This document shows, one piece after another, positions 29,959 through 41,180 of a stretch of DNA of 64,000 nucleotides (position 1 is its first letter; each line of letters starts with the position of its first letter). The DNA lies in assembly GCA_004835665.1 (NCBI GenBank), contig RBKR01000010.1, positions 248,001-312,000 on the forward strand, written 5' to 3'. Under the pieces are notes generated by a model. The model did not search any database. It was not told where the DNA came from and saw nothing but the letters and a program-made list of their open reading frames with translations. A program made the position numbers and the translations under genes. Source of the DNA: Phoma sp. XZ068. Lineage: Eukaryota > Ascomycota > Dothideomycetes > Pleosporales > Didymellaceae.

Positions 29959-31565
29959 CCAACAAGCTTTCAGGTAGTGAGGGCCATTGCTCACAAGCGA
30001 CTCTAACACAGCTATGAACGACTGCTTGCGACTCTGAGGAATTGCTTGCAACCAGAGACATGAATTCCATGCGTATGTGCGGGCAGGTAGGTGGGCCACC
30101 TGTGGCGAGGCGGCCAGCCTGTGCTGTTTGCGTTGCCAGGGCCCCGCAGCGACCGTTGCACCGGGTCTGCTGGCGGTAATGATCGTCTTTCCGGCTGCCT
30201 GTTACCGAGACGAGGAGATAAGTGCGCGCAGATCGGGTTAGCCGTTGGTTGTTCAACCTAGCCATCCAATGCAAGCTTTAGCCTTTGTCAGCGCTAGCTT
30301 GTGGTGATCCCTGAGATGGATTAAAGCCAATCCTTTAACACGGTTGGGAGGAAAACACCACACATAGCGAGAACTTGATTTTTGGAATCTAGTCTTTTTT
30401 TCGCACTCAAACGGTCGCTCTTGACGCCAATTGACTAGCCAGCACTTAGCCGTAGCGCCCACTGCGACTGAAGTGCCATGACGACAGCGTGGCCTCAGCA
30501 GCCCGCATGGCCAACCCCTTTCCGCGAGCATGCTACACGCACCTTACCTAACGTTTCCAGTCAGTGAGATATCCGAGAACTTCCGCATCCAGGAGGGCAA
30601 AGACGACCTTAAAAACAAAGCTCACAGTCCGGATGAGGATGTGATCCGGTATGACTGGAAACTCGGTTATGCTTGTGATCTGATCGGCCTGCTCCACGGT
30701 TTCCCTATGGTGCAGCACGCTCCAACACCAGTCATCGCCACACTTGTCTGAGACAGCCTCGGACAAGCATGTAAAGGCTGCCGAACCCGACGGAAACCTA
30801 GCCAAGCTACTCCGCGAGGGTATATACCCATACACGTTGAAAGAGCAGATCTTTGCTACAAATCTCATGCGCTTGAAAGACCCTACCAATCTGGTGTCAC
30901 TTCTGCTGCTCCTGCTTCTAAAGTCAACATCGATTTACACTACCCATGTTTCGTAAAGACAAACAACAACCGTCTGTCTGAGACGAACAGCCGGCTCGAG
31001 GTCTCTACTACCACAACCAGCCTGGTACGGGTGCGAAGGTACTCAGCGAGCGAGAAACTGAGTCCCTGAACACAGAGAAATGCAAACAAGCAGGCAGCTG
31101 TAGGGCGCGACTCGCGCTCTTGTCTGATCCGACCGGCCAAGTCATAGGAGTAGACGTTGCTGGACCAGGGTCGCTCGCACTTAATGGTATTTGTTTTACA
31201 AGTATGCCTGTAGGTCATCCATGATTGTGGCTTCAACTCATGGTCTGACGTTACCGCTCACAGAGCGAGGTCAATCAGCCCGTCGGACAGTTAGAGGAGG
31301 TTAACTAGCTCCTTGAGCATCCCAAAGCGGTGCAGTAGTCGCCAAGGCCCGCATGCAAGGTTGTTAGGTCTCAGTGCGGTGTCTCAGTCATACAACGAGC
31401 TTTCTCTGTCTTACCTGCTTTCATGTTCGTTGTGATTCAAATGCGATCAACATCCCGTAATGAAGGCCTTCTTGATGTCTTTTTCTGTTCCTCTAACGCC
31501 TCCCGCATTCAATTCCCTCCCGCGACGCGGTTAACAATGCCATACGGGCCGCGAAGGAAAGCAGG
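29959..31565. other. Region between bHLH and kinase with coding-like fragments
   Basis: Plus-strand segments at 30530-30751, 30744-30956 and 30946-31187 have protein-like composition but no complete gene. The third begins with ATG 30946, has a TGA twelve codons in, and ends at a possible donor near 31188. After an acceptor near 31261, a further frame contains two TAG codons (about 31315 and 31345) at places where CAG would fit. This may be a decayed gene or a lost 5' region of the histidine kinase. I assign no family. Confidence 0.3.
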
Positions 31566-33350
31566 ATGCCATACCAGTTGGATAACGTGCAGCCCGATGG
31601 TACTATTTGGAACATTCGGACCATTCCATTTTACGACGATGGTAGCTTGCTGTACGTACAAATGGAACTCCAAGATGCGACTGAGGAGCGTCGAAAACAA
31701 CTAGAACTCGAGGAACGATTATACATGAACGAAACCTTCCGTATCTTGGTTGAAACGGTGAAAGACTATGCCATTTTTATGCTGGATCCTCAAGGCAACG
31801 TGACAACCTGGAATGCCGGTGCTCTAGCCATCAAGGGATACACAAGAGAAGAAATCGCCGGAAAGCACTTTTCAACCTTCTACAGTCAAAAAGATCGCGA
31901 CGATGGCAAGCCTGACCGAGAGCTTGCCGATGCCCTGCGAGACGGTCGGTGCGAGGATGAGGGATGGCGCTACCGCAAGGACGGCACACGATACTGGGCC
32001 AACGTCGTCATCACTCCAATATATCGGGGCGACAACCTCATAGGATTCGCGAAAGTCATTCGAGATCTGAGCGAGAGACGGGAGGCCGAAGAAAAGTTGA
32101 TTGCTGCCTACGAAGAGGCCTCTAACCTCAAATCCGAGTTTCTCGCCAACATGAGTCACGAAATCCGAACGCCGATGCATGGTAAGTCACAAAACTTTGG
32201 CGCATTGAGTAGAAAGATCACTGATACCTCCATAGGTATGCTATCAGCCTTGACTTTGATATCGGATACATGCCTAGATTCCGAGCAACTTGAACTAGTG
32301 CGAATGGCCGAGGATTCAGGCGAGGTCTTGCTTGAAGTCATCAACGATATCTTGGACTACTCTAAGCTTGACTCTGGGTGCTTCTCTATCAGCCACGATA
32401 TCATCAGCGTCACAGACATCGTCGGATCTGTCTTTAGGGTATACCAAAAAGGCTGTAAGCCGGGGATAAGCCTAGAGAACCATCTTGATCCCAGGCTTCC
32501 TGAGGCTGCCGAGGGTGATAGTCTCCGGTACCGTCAAATTGTGCAGAACCTAATGTCGAACGCTACAAAATTTACGGAACAGGGGTATGTACGTGTTAAT
32601 GCGACTCTCCAGTGGGAGGACGACGAATCATACACCATATTGACTGAAGTCGTCGACACGGGGATCGGAGTCCCCTCCGCCGGTTATAACGCTCTCTTCA
32701 CTCCGTTTACGCAGTTTGACAACTCCGCCACCAAGCGACATAAAGGCACTGGCTTGGGCTTGTCCATCTGTAAGAGCTTGGCAGGACTGATGGGCGGAAA
32801 TATTGGCTTCCAACCCAATCCAGAGGGCCGCGGAAGTATATTTGGGTTTACCGCCAAGCTGAAGAAGGTCAAGCAGGTGAACCACGCCAATACTTCGCAG
32901 GAGAAGATGAAAGCACTTGCCGTCCAAACACCGGGGTTGCCATTGGAAGACATCAAATTGGCCGCTGCTAATAAGAGGGTCTTATTGACAGAGGACAATC
33001 CCATCAACCAAAGAGTCATGTTGAAGATGCTCAAGGGACTCGGTTTTGAGAACGTCGATCTAGCAGTTGACGGAAGGCAAGCCGTCACCCTATTGATCAA
33101 GAATCCACTTGCATACCATGTAATCCTGATGGACGTCAACATGCCCATACTCGATGGCGTTGGAGCTACCAGGGAAATTCGCGCCGCTGGTATCTATACT
33201 CCTATTGTCGCGATGACTGCGAATGCACTGAAGGGCCAGGCCGAGACGTATATCGCAAAAGGGATGTCTGCTTACGTCTCGAAACCCGTGGATCGGAACC
33301 TTTTAGTTCAAGTGTTGTTAAGTTGTCTCCAACTGGGCACTCCTACCTAA
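31566..33350 (+). CDS. Hybrid histidine kinase with PAS domain and receiver
   Basis: A 576-residue sensor of the two-component phosphorelay, once an in-frame 54-bp intron at 32182-32235 (GTAAGT...CATAG) is removed. Residues 1-40 are the end of one PAS/PAC unit. A second PAS domain follows at about 55-170 (DYAIFMLDPQGNVTTWNAGA). HisKA carries the phosphorylated His198 in MSHEIRTP. The ATPase domain shows NATKFTEQG, DTGIGVP and KGTGLGLSICK. The C-terminal receiver (about 455-570) has LTEDNPINQR, Asp505 in ILMDVNMP and a Lys in YVSKPVD. All catalytic residues are present. The protein looks short at the N-terminus: the first PAS unit is cut by the chosen ATG and an in-frame stop lies 70 bases upstream, so an upstream exon or an N-terminal truncation is likely. 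Stimulus unknown. Confidence 0.85.
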   Translation: MPYQLDNVQPDGTIWNIRTIPFYDDGSLLYVQMELQDATEERRKQLELEERLYMNETFRILVETVKDYAIFMLDPQGNVTTWNAGALAIKGYTREEIAGKHFSTFYSQKDRDDGKPDRELADALRDGRCEDEGWRYRKDGTRYWANVVITPIYRGDNLIGFAKVIRDLSERREAEEKLIAAYEEASNLKSEFLANMSHEIRTPMHGKSQNFGALSRKITDTSIGMLSALTLISDTCLDSEQLELVRMAEDSGEVLLEVINDILDYSKLDSGCFSISHDIISVTDIVGSVFRVYQKGCKPGISLENHLDPRLPEAAEGDSLRYRQIVQNLMSNATKFTEQGYVRVNATLQWEDDESYTILTEVVDTGIGVPSAGYNALFTPFTQFDNSATKRHKGTGLGLSICKSLAGLMGGNIGFQPNPEGRGSIFGFTAKLKKVKQVNHANTSQEKMKALAVQTPGLPLEDIKLAAANKRVLLTEDNPINQRVMLKMLKGLGFENVDLAVDGRQAVTLLIKNPLAYHVILMDVNMPILDGVGATREIRAAGIYTPIVAMTANALKGQAETYIAKGMSAYVSKPVDRNLLVQVLLSCLQLGTPT

Positions 33351-34115
33351 AGTTATAGCGAGTCGCCTGCTTCTATACTTTGCTATGCGATCTGCTTGCT
33401 AGGGAGCTCTCGTCATTATATCCTTCTCGTCTGCATTCGAGTGACCATTGTCCACATTGGCAGGCGTTTTCATGGGCCTACGTTCAGTGGCGTCCCGGGA
33501 AACATTTGGTTGTAAGGGATGTGAGAGACAAGAAGTGGGTAGATGTACACATGTTGGAATTCTGGGGACGTCGCCATATACCTATATGATATTAACACCA
33601 CCGTTTTGTATTACAAGGCTTTTCGTTGGATACAAGACGAGTAATACCTATCTACGGGCCATATACAACACCACGACAAGCATAGCCAGCGATTGAGGAA
33701 CGGTGTTGTCTTTAGGGGAGCGAAATCGCGACAATAAAGTCATCCAGGCTTCCTCAACAGCTCACCCACGACGCCCTTTAGTTGAGATTGTATGCCATGT
33801 CTCCAGTGGACTTGTCCTTTGCGAGTTTGGGCACAAATGTATTCCGTCTAAGTATAATGTGAAACATTGTTCCAGACAGCCCTTGCCAATGAAGGCCTAA
33901 AATTTAGGCCGGATCGTGGCTTCATGCTCGGGTCAACCGGTTGCAATTGTGGCCCGCTGTACTCTTCGCCGTTCATATCGATCAAGGTATTTTCGGAGTC
34001 GATTTCTCCTTCAGGATCTACGAACGGGGTGGATTGCAGGGAGCTGTGTATCAGGGCAGGCTTGGCTGGTGCGCGGCTTTGCTCCCCTTCGACTAGCTCA
34101 GCATGCTGTGTGGAC
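33351..34115. other. 3' flank of the kinase gene, no supported gene
   Basis: Short frames only. Presumably 3' UTR and spacer; no RNA gene seen. Confidence 0.45.
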
Positions 34116-34540
34116 TTAAGTCACCGAGCTACGGTTACCAGGATGGTCCGTAGTGAGAGCATTATTGCCAACTAGCGCGGCATGGGAAACGATTGCGCCG
34201 CTCAGCAGCAAGATGGTAAGATAACGATAGTAGGGTGTTGAGCGTAAAGTTGCGTGGCTGTCCGCAGGTTCCACCACTCTTGCTGTGTATCCGGGTGCCG
34301 GATGGCCGGGGTCGTTCTGGCCGACTGATTGTGTCTTATTATCGCCAACTTTGCCAGCTTTGAAAAACCATTCCGGTGACTCTGCAGCCCTCTCTATACG
34401 GTCTCGGTGCGCCTTGTCCTCGCTTTGTGGTTTCGCGGCGCGGTATGCTTCCCACGTCTCTTCTGTGTGGTAGCGACTGTGTGCTCTCTTCAGCCACTTT
34501 GTCTCCGCTAGCATCGCTGCGCATTTCTCTGTCCATCATT
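34116..34540 (-). pseudogene. LINE ORF2 relic (endonuclease-RT linker)
   Basis: The minus strand reads TEETWEAYRAAK, IERAAESPEWFFKAGK and KTQSVGQNDPGHP. These match the linker between endonuclease and reverse transcriptase of Tad1-like LINEs, where an Ala/Ser-Pro-Glu-Gly-Phe-x-Lys segment and a W-x-R-N-K-T-Q sequence are usual. Flanking frames are shifted and no catalytic part remains. It may be from the same family as 15599-15848, which covers the next portion of such a protein. Confidence 0.6.
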
Positions 34541-35047
34541 CTTGTGAGTAATAGGAGGGTTATGTCTCTGGCACTGCCGTGCTGATTGCGTCCTGGATGG
34601 CGGCGGCTACTTCACCAGCGTATGTGTCGAGAGCCGTCTTCGTGAATGGTCTTCGAAGTGGGGGCAGGGGCTGCCTCAGCGCTTTCCTGTAGTGCGGGAG
34701 TAGAGGGCAGCAGGAGCATTATCTTCGACTCCCCTATGACGACTGATTTGTCAAGGAAGGTTATGATGCATGCAAGAGGGGTTGGAAAGAGACCATCTGA
34801 AAACTAGAAAGCAGATCAGGTAGGAAACACAAAGGGCCAGGAAGGAACAGGGGGCAGGCCAAGAAACAGATCCTTGAACGAGAGACTGTCCAGACTTGTC
34901 CACCACACGAACGAGGGGACACCGATGTGGGCTTGCGTTGTTAGCGTGGAGAGGGTGCCAAGATCGGTGTTCGTATAGAGCATCGAAGAACCTTGTAGCT
35001 ATTTCAACAGTCATTGCCCACTGCATTTGCTCACTCTAAGCCCATAT
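34541..35047. other. Intergenic, no supported gene
   Basis: Only short, overlapping frames. The end holds the presumed promoter of the 35048 gene. Confidence 0.4.
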
Positions 35048-35458
35048 ATGCCCGGTCTCGTGCCCGATCAGGTATATTCTCATCCAATGCCTCCCGCTCC
35101 GTCTGCCCACCTCTCCAGCGATCCTCTCACTGCTTTCGAACCCGCAGAACGCGAAAGACATGCCAACGAGGAAGCCCGCCACCACAAGCACCCTACCCAA
35201 GGTAGCGCACACGCGTCGCTGTGCGGAGCAACACCCAGCTTGTCTCATATGATCAAACATACAGAGCTAGAGAACGAGAGACTCCAGCGACAAATAGCCT
35301 GCCAGCACCAGATGGAGGATGCGAGCATGTACTTCCTCAGCGAAGTACAGGGCTTCCTCGAGAAGCTGCAGCAAGCAGTCAACATCTTCGAAGATTTTCA
35401 GCTGGACATCGAGCAAGACCTGCGGGATCATGAGCCTAAGAATACGGCAACTTCATAA
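35048..35458 (+). CDS. Small coiled-coil protein, 136 aa
   Basis: ATG 35048 starts a 136-residue frame. The first 45 residues are Pro/Ser/His-rich. A charged segment (AERERHANEEARHHK) follows. From about residue 72 to 125 the protein is predicted helical, with heptad-like spacing of Leu and Ile: MIKHTELENERLQRQIACQH, then FLEKLQQAVNIFEDFQLDIE. Such a profile suggests a dimerising protein, but no DNA-binding basic region or other motif accompanies it. I know of no family match. The frame has no defect and no intron is required. Confidence 0.5.
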   Translation: MPGLVPDQVYSHPMPPAPSAHLSSDPLTAFEPAERERHANEEARHHKHPTQGSAHASLCGATPSLSHMIKHTELENERLQRQIACQHQMEDASMYFLSEVQGFLEKLQQAVNIFEDFQLDIEQDLRDHEPKNTATS

Positions 35459-36410
35459 GGCCAGGCTCTATCGAGAGCTCTTTATGCACAAGTAGACAAT
35501 AGTGCAAATCTAAGGACGACTCAGATGGAATAGCAGAAAGAGATCTCACCCTTCAAGCTGATCTCCTGGTCTGCGAGAGGAATTTGGGTGCACGTCGAGT
35601 CGGCACAAGTATCTCAGCTGGTAGGACGGGCGGTATTGTAGCGAACGGAGTAGCAGTGCATGATCTAATCATGCAGCTTTGAATCATCTCCCCAGCCATC
35701 TCAATGAAAGAGGTACTCGAATCTCCTTTGCCGATCATCCTGCTTCCTGATCCTCTGTCGTGTCGCGTGTGCTAGTCGTCAGCGGAACTAAGAAGACGTG
35801 CGAGAAACGGGCCAATGCAGATGGACCTAATTATAGGGTTTGTTGGGGGAGGCATCAGGACATCTAAAATGACTAATTTAGACATGTTTCAAAAAGATCG
35901 AAACTGGACCACTTCTAAGCTTGGCACGCACCAAGTGTCAGATTGGCCGTTTGTTACGTAGGCCTCGTGTCGTTCTCTGCTTAAGATGTGGTTCTATTCA
36001 ACTATAGCAGTCTTGCTACCAGTCGCGCGTTTCACTGCCAGAGGCATGAACTCTGTGAGCATCTTCGCTCAAGGATGAGTGCTGGTTGCCTCGCTATCAT
36101 GATATCTTTCTCTGGACCGGTGCGTTGCATCTACCGCATCGTCAACTTCTTGGTATTGGCAGTCGACTACAGTAAAGCTATTTCCAGCCATGTCAATTGT
36201 TAGATGGGCCTTTCCAACAAGACTGCTACAGCCGCGTTGAACCGACCACTACATAGAATACACTTCCTCCCATTCGAGCACACGAGTCCGTGACAGGCTC
36301 GCTTCGTCTGGAGGTAGGGACATGGTAAGTGTTGGCACGAAGATGAAGCCTTCAGATCAACGGGGCGCGCCGTCTCTCGGTCAGGCTTGGAACCTTTTGA
36401 TTCATCTAAC
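35459..36410. other. Intergenic, no supported gene
   Basis: A few frames of 60-80 codons on both strands, none with recognisable features. No tRNA-like fold was found by eye. Confidence 0.4.
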
Positions 36411-37788
36411 TCACTTGTACAGTCTCTTGAGTCTGCCCTCGTCACTCCACCAAGCGCATTGCTCCATTCTTACACTCTCAGACTCACTCTCCAGACTTGG
36501 CCCACCTCCATCTGCCGGTCTTACAGCAAGTTGCGTCGTCGTCGTTGCATTGTACGTGTCCCACCAAGGTGCTCCAGCAACCGCATAGGTATTCGGATCG
36601 CCGCTAACCACAAAGCTAGCGAAGTAGCCGCTATAGACATCCGCTATCTCGCCGTACTGCGTTGCGCTGCCACCGATGAAGTACTGCTCGTCACTCGCAT
36701 GCGGAACCCCGAGGTATTCCGGAGAGTCGTTTGCGGTGTTGAAGCGTGCTTTGTAGACAGGAGCCCCTGCGCTAGCCAGGCGCAATGCGGTGTCTTGAAC
36801 GGAACAGATGTACGCATAGTCGCCATACGCGGCGCTGATGCGCTCGAACTGTGGGGAGACAAACGTAGCCGCCTGGGGGACATAGGGGCTTGCCTTTTCG
36901 TGCGCGATCGGGTCGGGGTACAGACTCTGGAGCTGGTTGATATCAGCATCTGTGAGACCGGGGGCCAGGTTCCGCCAGAAGGTGACAAAGTCATGGTTTG
37001 TTTGAAGGTCCTGAGGCGCGTAGCGACTGCCCTCATCGGTCACTGAAGAGATGAGAACGGGGATGTTGAAGAACGAGCCGTCCTCGCCAGATGCTGACCC
37101 ACGCTTCTCTAGCAGTGGGCCGGGGGAGACTGGCTGCCAAGGCCATGTGATATTGTATTCCGATGCAGCGTACATCGTAGACGAGACAAACTGGATGGCG
37201 CTCGCGTCTGCGCTGCGCAAGCATTTGAGGGCAGCAGCGTTGGGCGACATCGGGCACCGGACGTGGTTCATCAGATCCTGAATTGTCTCTGATACAGAGG
37301 ATAGTCGACCCCTGGGAAGCTACGGGCGGTCGGGGATCCTGAGGCCAGGATAGCTCTATTGAACATGGGCTTGCCTGCGTCCTCGCCGTAGCTGTGGAAG
37401 AGATGAAAGCCAACAGAGTGTCCGCCGGCACTCAGCCCGGCCACTGCGCCGAACCAAGAAGGGTTTGAATGATATAATGCTACGGTTTTGTGAGTTCTGC
37501 AGAATTTGGCTGGTACTGTACGGCGTCAGTTTCTGGATAATGGATGCTGTTCGAGAAGCAGCAAGTGCCAGTTGTTTCTTGTAGTTGTACACTGCGTCAG
37601 AGGGATGTGTTTACGTTACCCTTGCTCTCTTGAGGCGCCGGCCAGATCGTCACGTACCCTCCTTCAAGCTTGCTTGGCCTGTCGCAAAACCCTAAGTCTG
37701 GGTAGTGCCGACCAGCGTGATTTGTAGAGCAGATGAGCACAAGCGCACACTCTGGCCCAGCGCAAGGCCGCAACGTAATTGATGCCAA
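36411..37788 (-). pseudogene. Type-B carboxylesterase/lipase pseudogene
   Basis: The minus strand carries pieces of a fungal carboxylesterase in the right order. A likely N-terminal TIWPAPQESKGN piece lies at about 37630-37665. The nucleophile elbow GLSAGGHS is at about 37418-37440, followed by FHLFHSYGE and a substrate-pocket region. A 286-codon C-terminal part (37271-36411) includes FWRNLAPGL, YKARFN and DEQYFIGG. The parts are in different frames. A one-base loss near 37275 puts a stop after the nucleophile region, and the oxyanion-hole Gly-Gly stretch expected before it is not readable. The active-site Ser is present but the gene as it stands cannot give a full esterase. An assembly error at the single frameshift would not explain the degraded 5' part. 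Confidence 0.75.
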
Positions 37789-39030
37789 GCCAAGCTATGC
37801 ACCTCTCTTAATTACCCCGATGACATGCGCGTAAAGGTCTTTTCAGACTACGCGAGTCTTGGTGAACAAGTCCACACAAAAAGATCGCACCACCTACAGT
37901 ATCTCGTCCGCTCCCTCAACATGTCTGATGCATCATGTTGGCAGGTCTAGAAAGTACGGTGATATCTGGATCGGAGAGACCGAAATTCTATACTTTCGGT
38001 GAGACCGAGTCGATCGGGTTGGCCGTCGGCCAGGTCGAAGAGCTGAAGTTGAGGCCGTAGATATAAAGGAATAGGTTGCACTCTGGAGAAAGGGAAAGAG
38101 GTCTCCGAAAAAAGATAAATTCGACTCTATTGAGACTTGCGTCACATGCGCCACAATATTGAGTTCTCATACGAGTCATACCAACACATCAGGCCTCCGC
38201 AAACCCTTGTCGCATAACGCAGAGCTTTCAAGCACTTCAATCCTTTTCCATCAAATCTCCGCAGGCGCCTATGCAAGCTACAGTACTACATTCGACTGTC
38301 TTCATGATCTTGCGTGTCAAGCTCAGGATCTGTCGCCGCGTTTGAGATTAGGTCGTCAGGTGCGGTACAGTCAGATCATGCTAGCCAGGGTCATTGCCCG
38401 CAATCTCGTGTTGAACGTGATGCTCAAGTAAGGAGTTACCAGGACAGTGCATGCAATTATGTTGCCAAATCACATGATCCTCATACACAGTCCTTACCCC
38501 ACACAGTTAGATCACTCCTTGATACAGTATATAGTCTCGAGAGCTTTACTCTCCTTAAAGAACACAGCTCTCATTCTTCTTGCAGACTTCATGTTCTCAC
38601 AAGATATATCCATTGCTGATCCGGCTGAGAAACAGCTGCTTAGCAAGCCCAAAATCTCTCCTCACTCAAAAACGCAAGAAGCGACCATACATCGGATGTT
38701 GCAGAACTCCTGGCCCGAAGAGACTCATTCACAGCGCCGGACTTTGTCGATGCCCCGATTGTATCCGTTGGCCTTGGCGAGGAGCAACTCCCGAGACACT
38801 GCTTCTCTACTGTGACGCCCGTTGCGGCTTTGCTTAAAAGTTGCGCTCATTGCTTCCCGCGGCCACCGCCGTCGGTGTCGCCATCTGGTCTCTATGGCCA
38901 AGCTCTTATCTTCTCCCCGTGCATGGAGGAAGGCTGTACAGAAAATGTAGCCGCTTGACATTGTGAGCGGCCTTTTCTTCCATTTTGTCTGCAAATCCTT
39001 AGGAACTTCCAGTACACAGTCCTGTTTCGT
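37789..39030. other. Intergenic, no supported gene
   Basis: Plus-strand frames at 38159-38431 and 38447-38815 and a minus-strand frame at 38725-38994 show no motif and overlap each other. They are left unassigned. Confidence 0.4.
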
Positions 39031-39599
39031 TTATACTACGTTGTCTTCCGCCTTCAATACTGGACTGTGGCACAACGGACAGCATCCATGAGACCTTGAG
39101 TACCAGCGATCGAAACACTGTGTATGGTAGATGTGTCGGCAACTCAAGGCTCGGATGGAATCGTTTGCCTTGATTACATCGAGACATATGACACTTGACC
39201 CTTAGTTAGCGACAGAGATCACGACGGAGAACAATAAGATGGTACGACTCACCAGATTTGATCCTCCAGATCAACATGCATCCCGCCTGGACAATGTCTC
39301 TGGTCGGTCTTGTACCATTTGACAAATGTTCTCGATGGCAATGCGCTTTCAAGCTGTTTCAAGCGGGTGTCCGGTGAACTGGTCTGTCAAAGTCTTCTTC
39401 TCGCGAAGCAACATCCAAGGCTTCTGCTAATCCATCAGTGCGATCAAGGCTGCAAGCACAGCTAGCGTACTCACACTAGGATGATGATGAATAGACACGG
39501 TCCAATCAACGGTCCAATCAGAACTGGGAAGCTGAGCGTGCCTTGACGATCAGTCCCATTCCTCGAAGGATCTGATGTATCCCTATAAAACGTAGTCAT
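39031..39599 (-). CDS. Membrane-anchored RING-H2 protein, three exons
   Basis: Three exons (39599-39475, 39378-39253, 39193-39031) join in phase to 137 residues. Introns are 96 bp (39379-39474, donor GTGAGT) and 59 bp (39194-39252, donor GTGAGT, branch GCTAAC). Residues 22-42 form a transmembrane segment (PVLIGPLIGPCLFIIILV). A linker with KQLESALPSRTF follows. The RING-H2 domain runs from about 84 to 127: CVICLD, ALSCRHIYHTQC, FDRWYSRSHGCCPLC. The Cys/His spacing is complete, so zinc binding and E3 ubiquitin ligase activity at a membrane are likely by family knowledge. The start ATG 39599 gives a short polar N-terminus before the membrane helix. The consistent splice phases are strong evidence that the gene is real and intact; substrate unknown. 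Confidence 0.85.
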
Positions 39600-40384
39600 A
39601 TTTCAAAGAGATATGTGCGGAACACCTTCTCGGTGCGCCCAATAAGCCTTGTGCTTCGCTTTATAGATTATGGGATAGTTTGCGATGCTCAGTCACGCCA
39701 CCAGGCATCACTCAGATATAGCGACACTTTAACTTGGTTCTGATCCTCTGACGGTCGTTAGAAGCGGAAAGGGGCTCAGTTTCCGCGAACCACAATCAGT
39801 TCCTCGGAAGCGATTTGCCAGCCGCAATCACCCAGGCAGTGCTCATAACGGATTGCTAGGGCGATTGGATCGAGCTACGAAAGTAAGGAACCACAGTGGC
39901 CTAGGCTTAGCCCGAGACTATATGAGGGTTCATGTACTCACGATAAGATCGTAGCCTTGGAGGTGCGGAGGGCGGTTCCGCGATCACCGCACATGTGGCT
40001 GAACTTCGTAGCACAACAACTATGTAAACTTCCACGTGTTGCAACGATGACAAAGACGACGCATGCGAGGCGTGTAATGTATGGTCTGCGCTATACTAAC
40101 TCTGTCTTTGACAGTCTATCCTTGCGACTCGGAGAGTAATTAGAGTGGTAGACATGCCAGATGAGTGAGCTCAAGCGGGAATCGCACACCGCACATCCCG
40201 ACTTCCAGTTTGTCAGCGGCCGTTTGGCTCAACAACGATGAGCATTCAAATGTTTATAGATGAGAGTAACCGAGACTCTTTCTGTTGAGCATCTCCAATC
40301 ATCAAACACCGACCTAACATCTACACATCTACACATCTACAAACAACAAGTCTTCAAACCTCTACACTACTACCAACCCCATAC
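39600..40384. other. Intergenic, divergent promoter region
   Basis: Lies between the RING-H2 gene (minus) and the NmrA-like gene (plus), so it holds both 5' flanks. A TCTACACA repeat occurs just upstream of 40385 (about 40319-40345). Nothing else is identified. Confidence 0.4.
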
Positions 40385-41030
40385 ATGTCTGCTATCAAGA
40401 AAGTCGTCCTCGTCGGTGTAATTATTCTCACTGTGATTGGATCTAATACAGAATCTCTAACATTCCCGTCAGGCTAGTGGCAACCTGGGTGCCATCATCT
40501 TGCCGGCGCTGGTAGCCGAGAAGTCATTCCAGGTCACCATTCTCACCAGGCCAACCAACACATCTAATTTCCCAGAAGGCGTTACTGTTATCAAAACCGT
40601 CTTTGAGGAATCCGAGCGGGCGAAGGCGCTCGAGGGACAGGAAGTCGCTGTTTCGTCTGTTGGTGCAACCGGCTTCCAAGACCAGAAAGTCCTCGTCGAT
40701 GCCGCAATCAAGGCCGGCGTCAAGCGATTCATCCCATCAGAGTTTTCATCCAACACACTGAGCGCCGCAGTCCGCCAACTGGTGCCCGTTTTCAAACCTA
40801 AGAAGGCTATCTTGGACTATCTGAAGGAGAAGGAGTCAACTGGCTTGACCTGGACTGGCATTGCCGTGGGAGCCTTGTTTGATTGGGTGAGTCTGAGTAG
40901 AGCGTACTACTCGCATTCCAAGCTGACTTGAGAAAGGGTCTTCACTCTGGTTTCCTTGGCTTCGATGACGTTCATCGTGCACGTAGCGCATGGTATGGCT
41001 TCGCAAGGCCATCGGACCAGATGAATACTT
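40385..41030 (+). pseudogene. NmrA/isoflavone reductase-like gene, truncated
   Basis: Exon 1 (40385-40417, 11 codons) ends VVLVG. Exon 2 (40473-40886) begins ASGNLGAIILPAL, so the join restores a Rossmann dinucleotide-binding loop, although the usual Gly-x-x-Gly spacing is altered. It continues with LTRPTNTS, SVGATGFQDQKVLVDAA and KAGVKRFIPSEF, all typical of NmrA-like reductases. After a further intron (40887-40938) the sequence GLHSGFLGFD matches the family, but then runs into unrelated residues and a stop near 41029. The family normally continues for about 130 residues. The C-terminal half and substrate pocket are missing, so I call it a pseudogene. The enzyme would have used NAD(P)H; substrate unknown. 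Confidence 0.7.
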
Positions 41031-41180
41031 GGTGATCGAGATGGACGCACTAGCTGGGCGCAAGCTCTTCGCTTCTGGTTCGTCCAATCGGGACACTATT
41101 TTAAGGGTCTGCTTGATCATTGGCCAATGTCGGTAAGTGCCAAGTCCAGACGCATCCGATTCGCTCGGATCTCAATCCCT

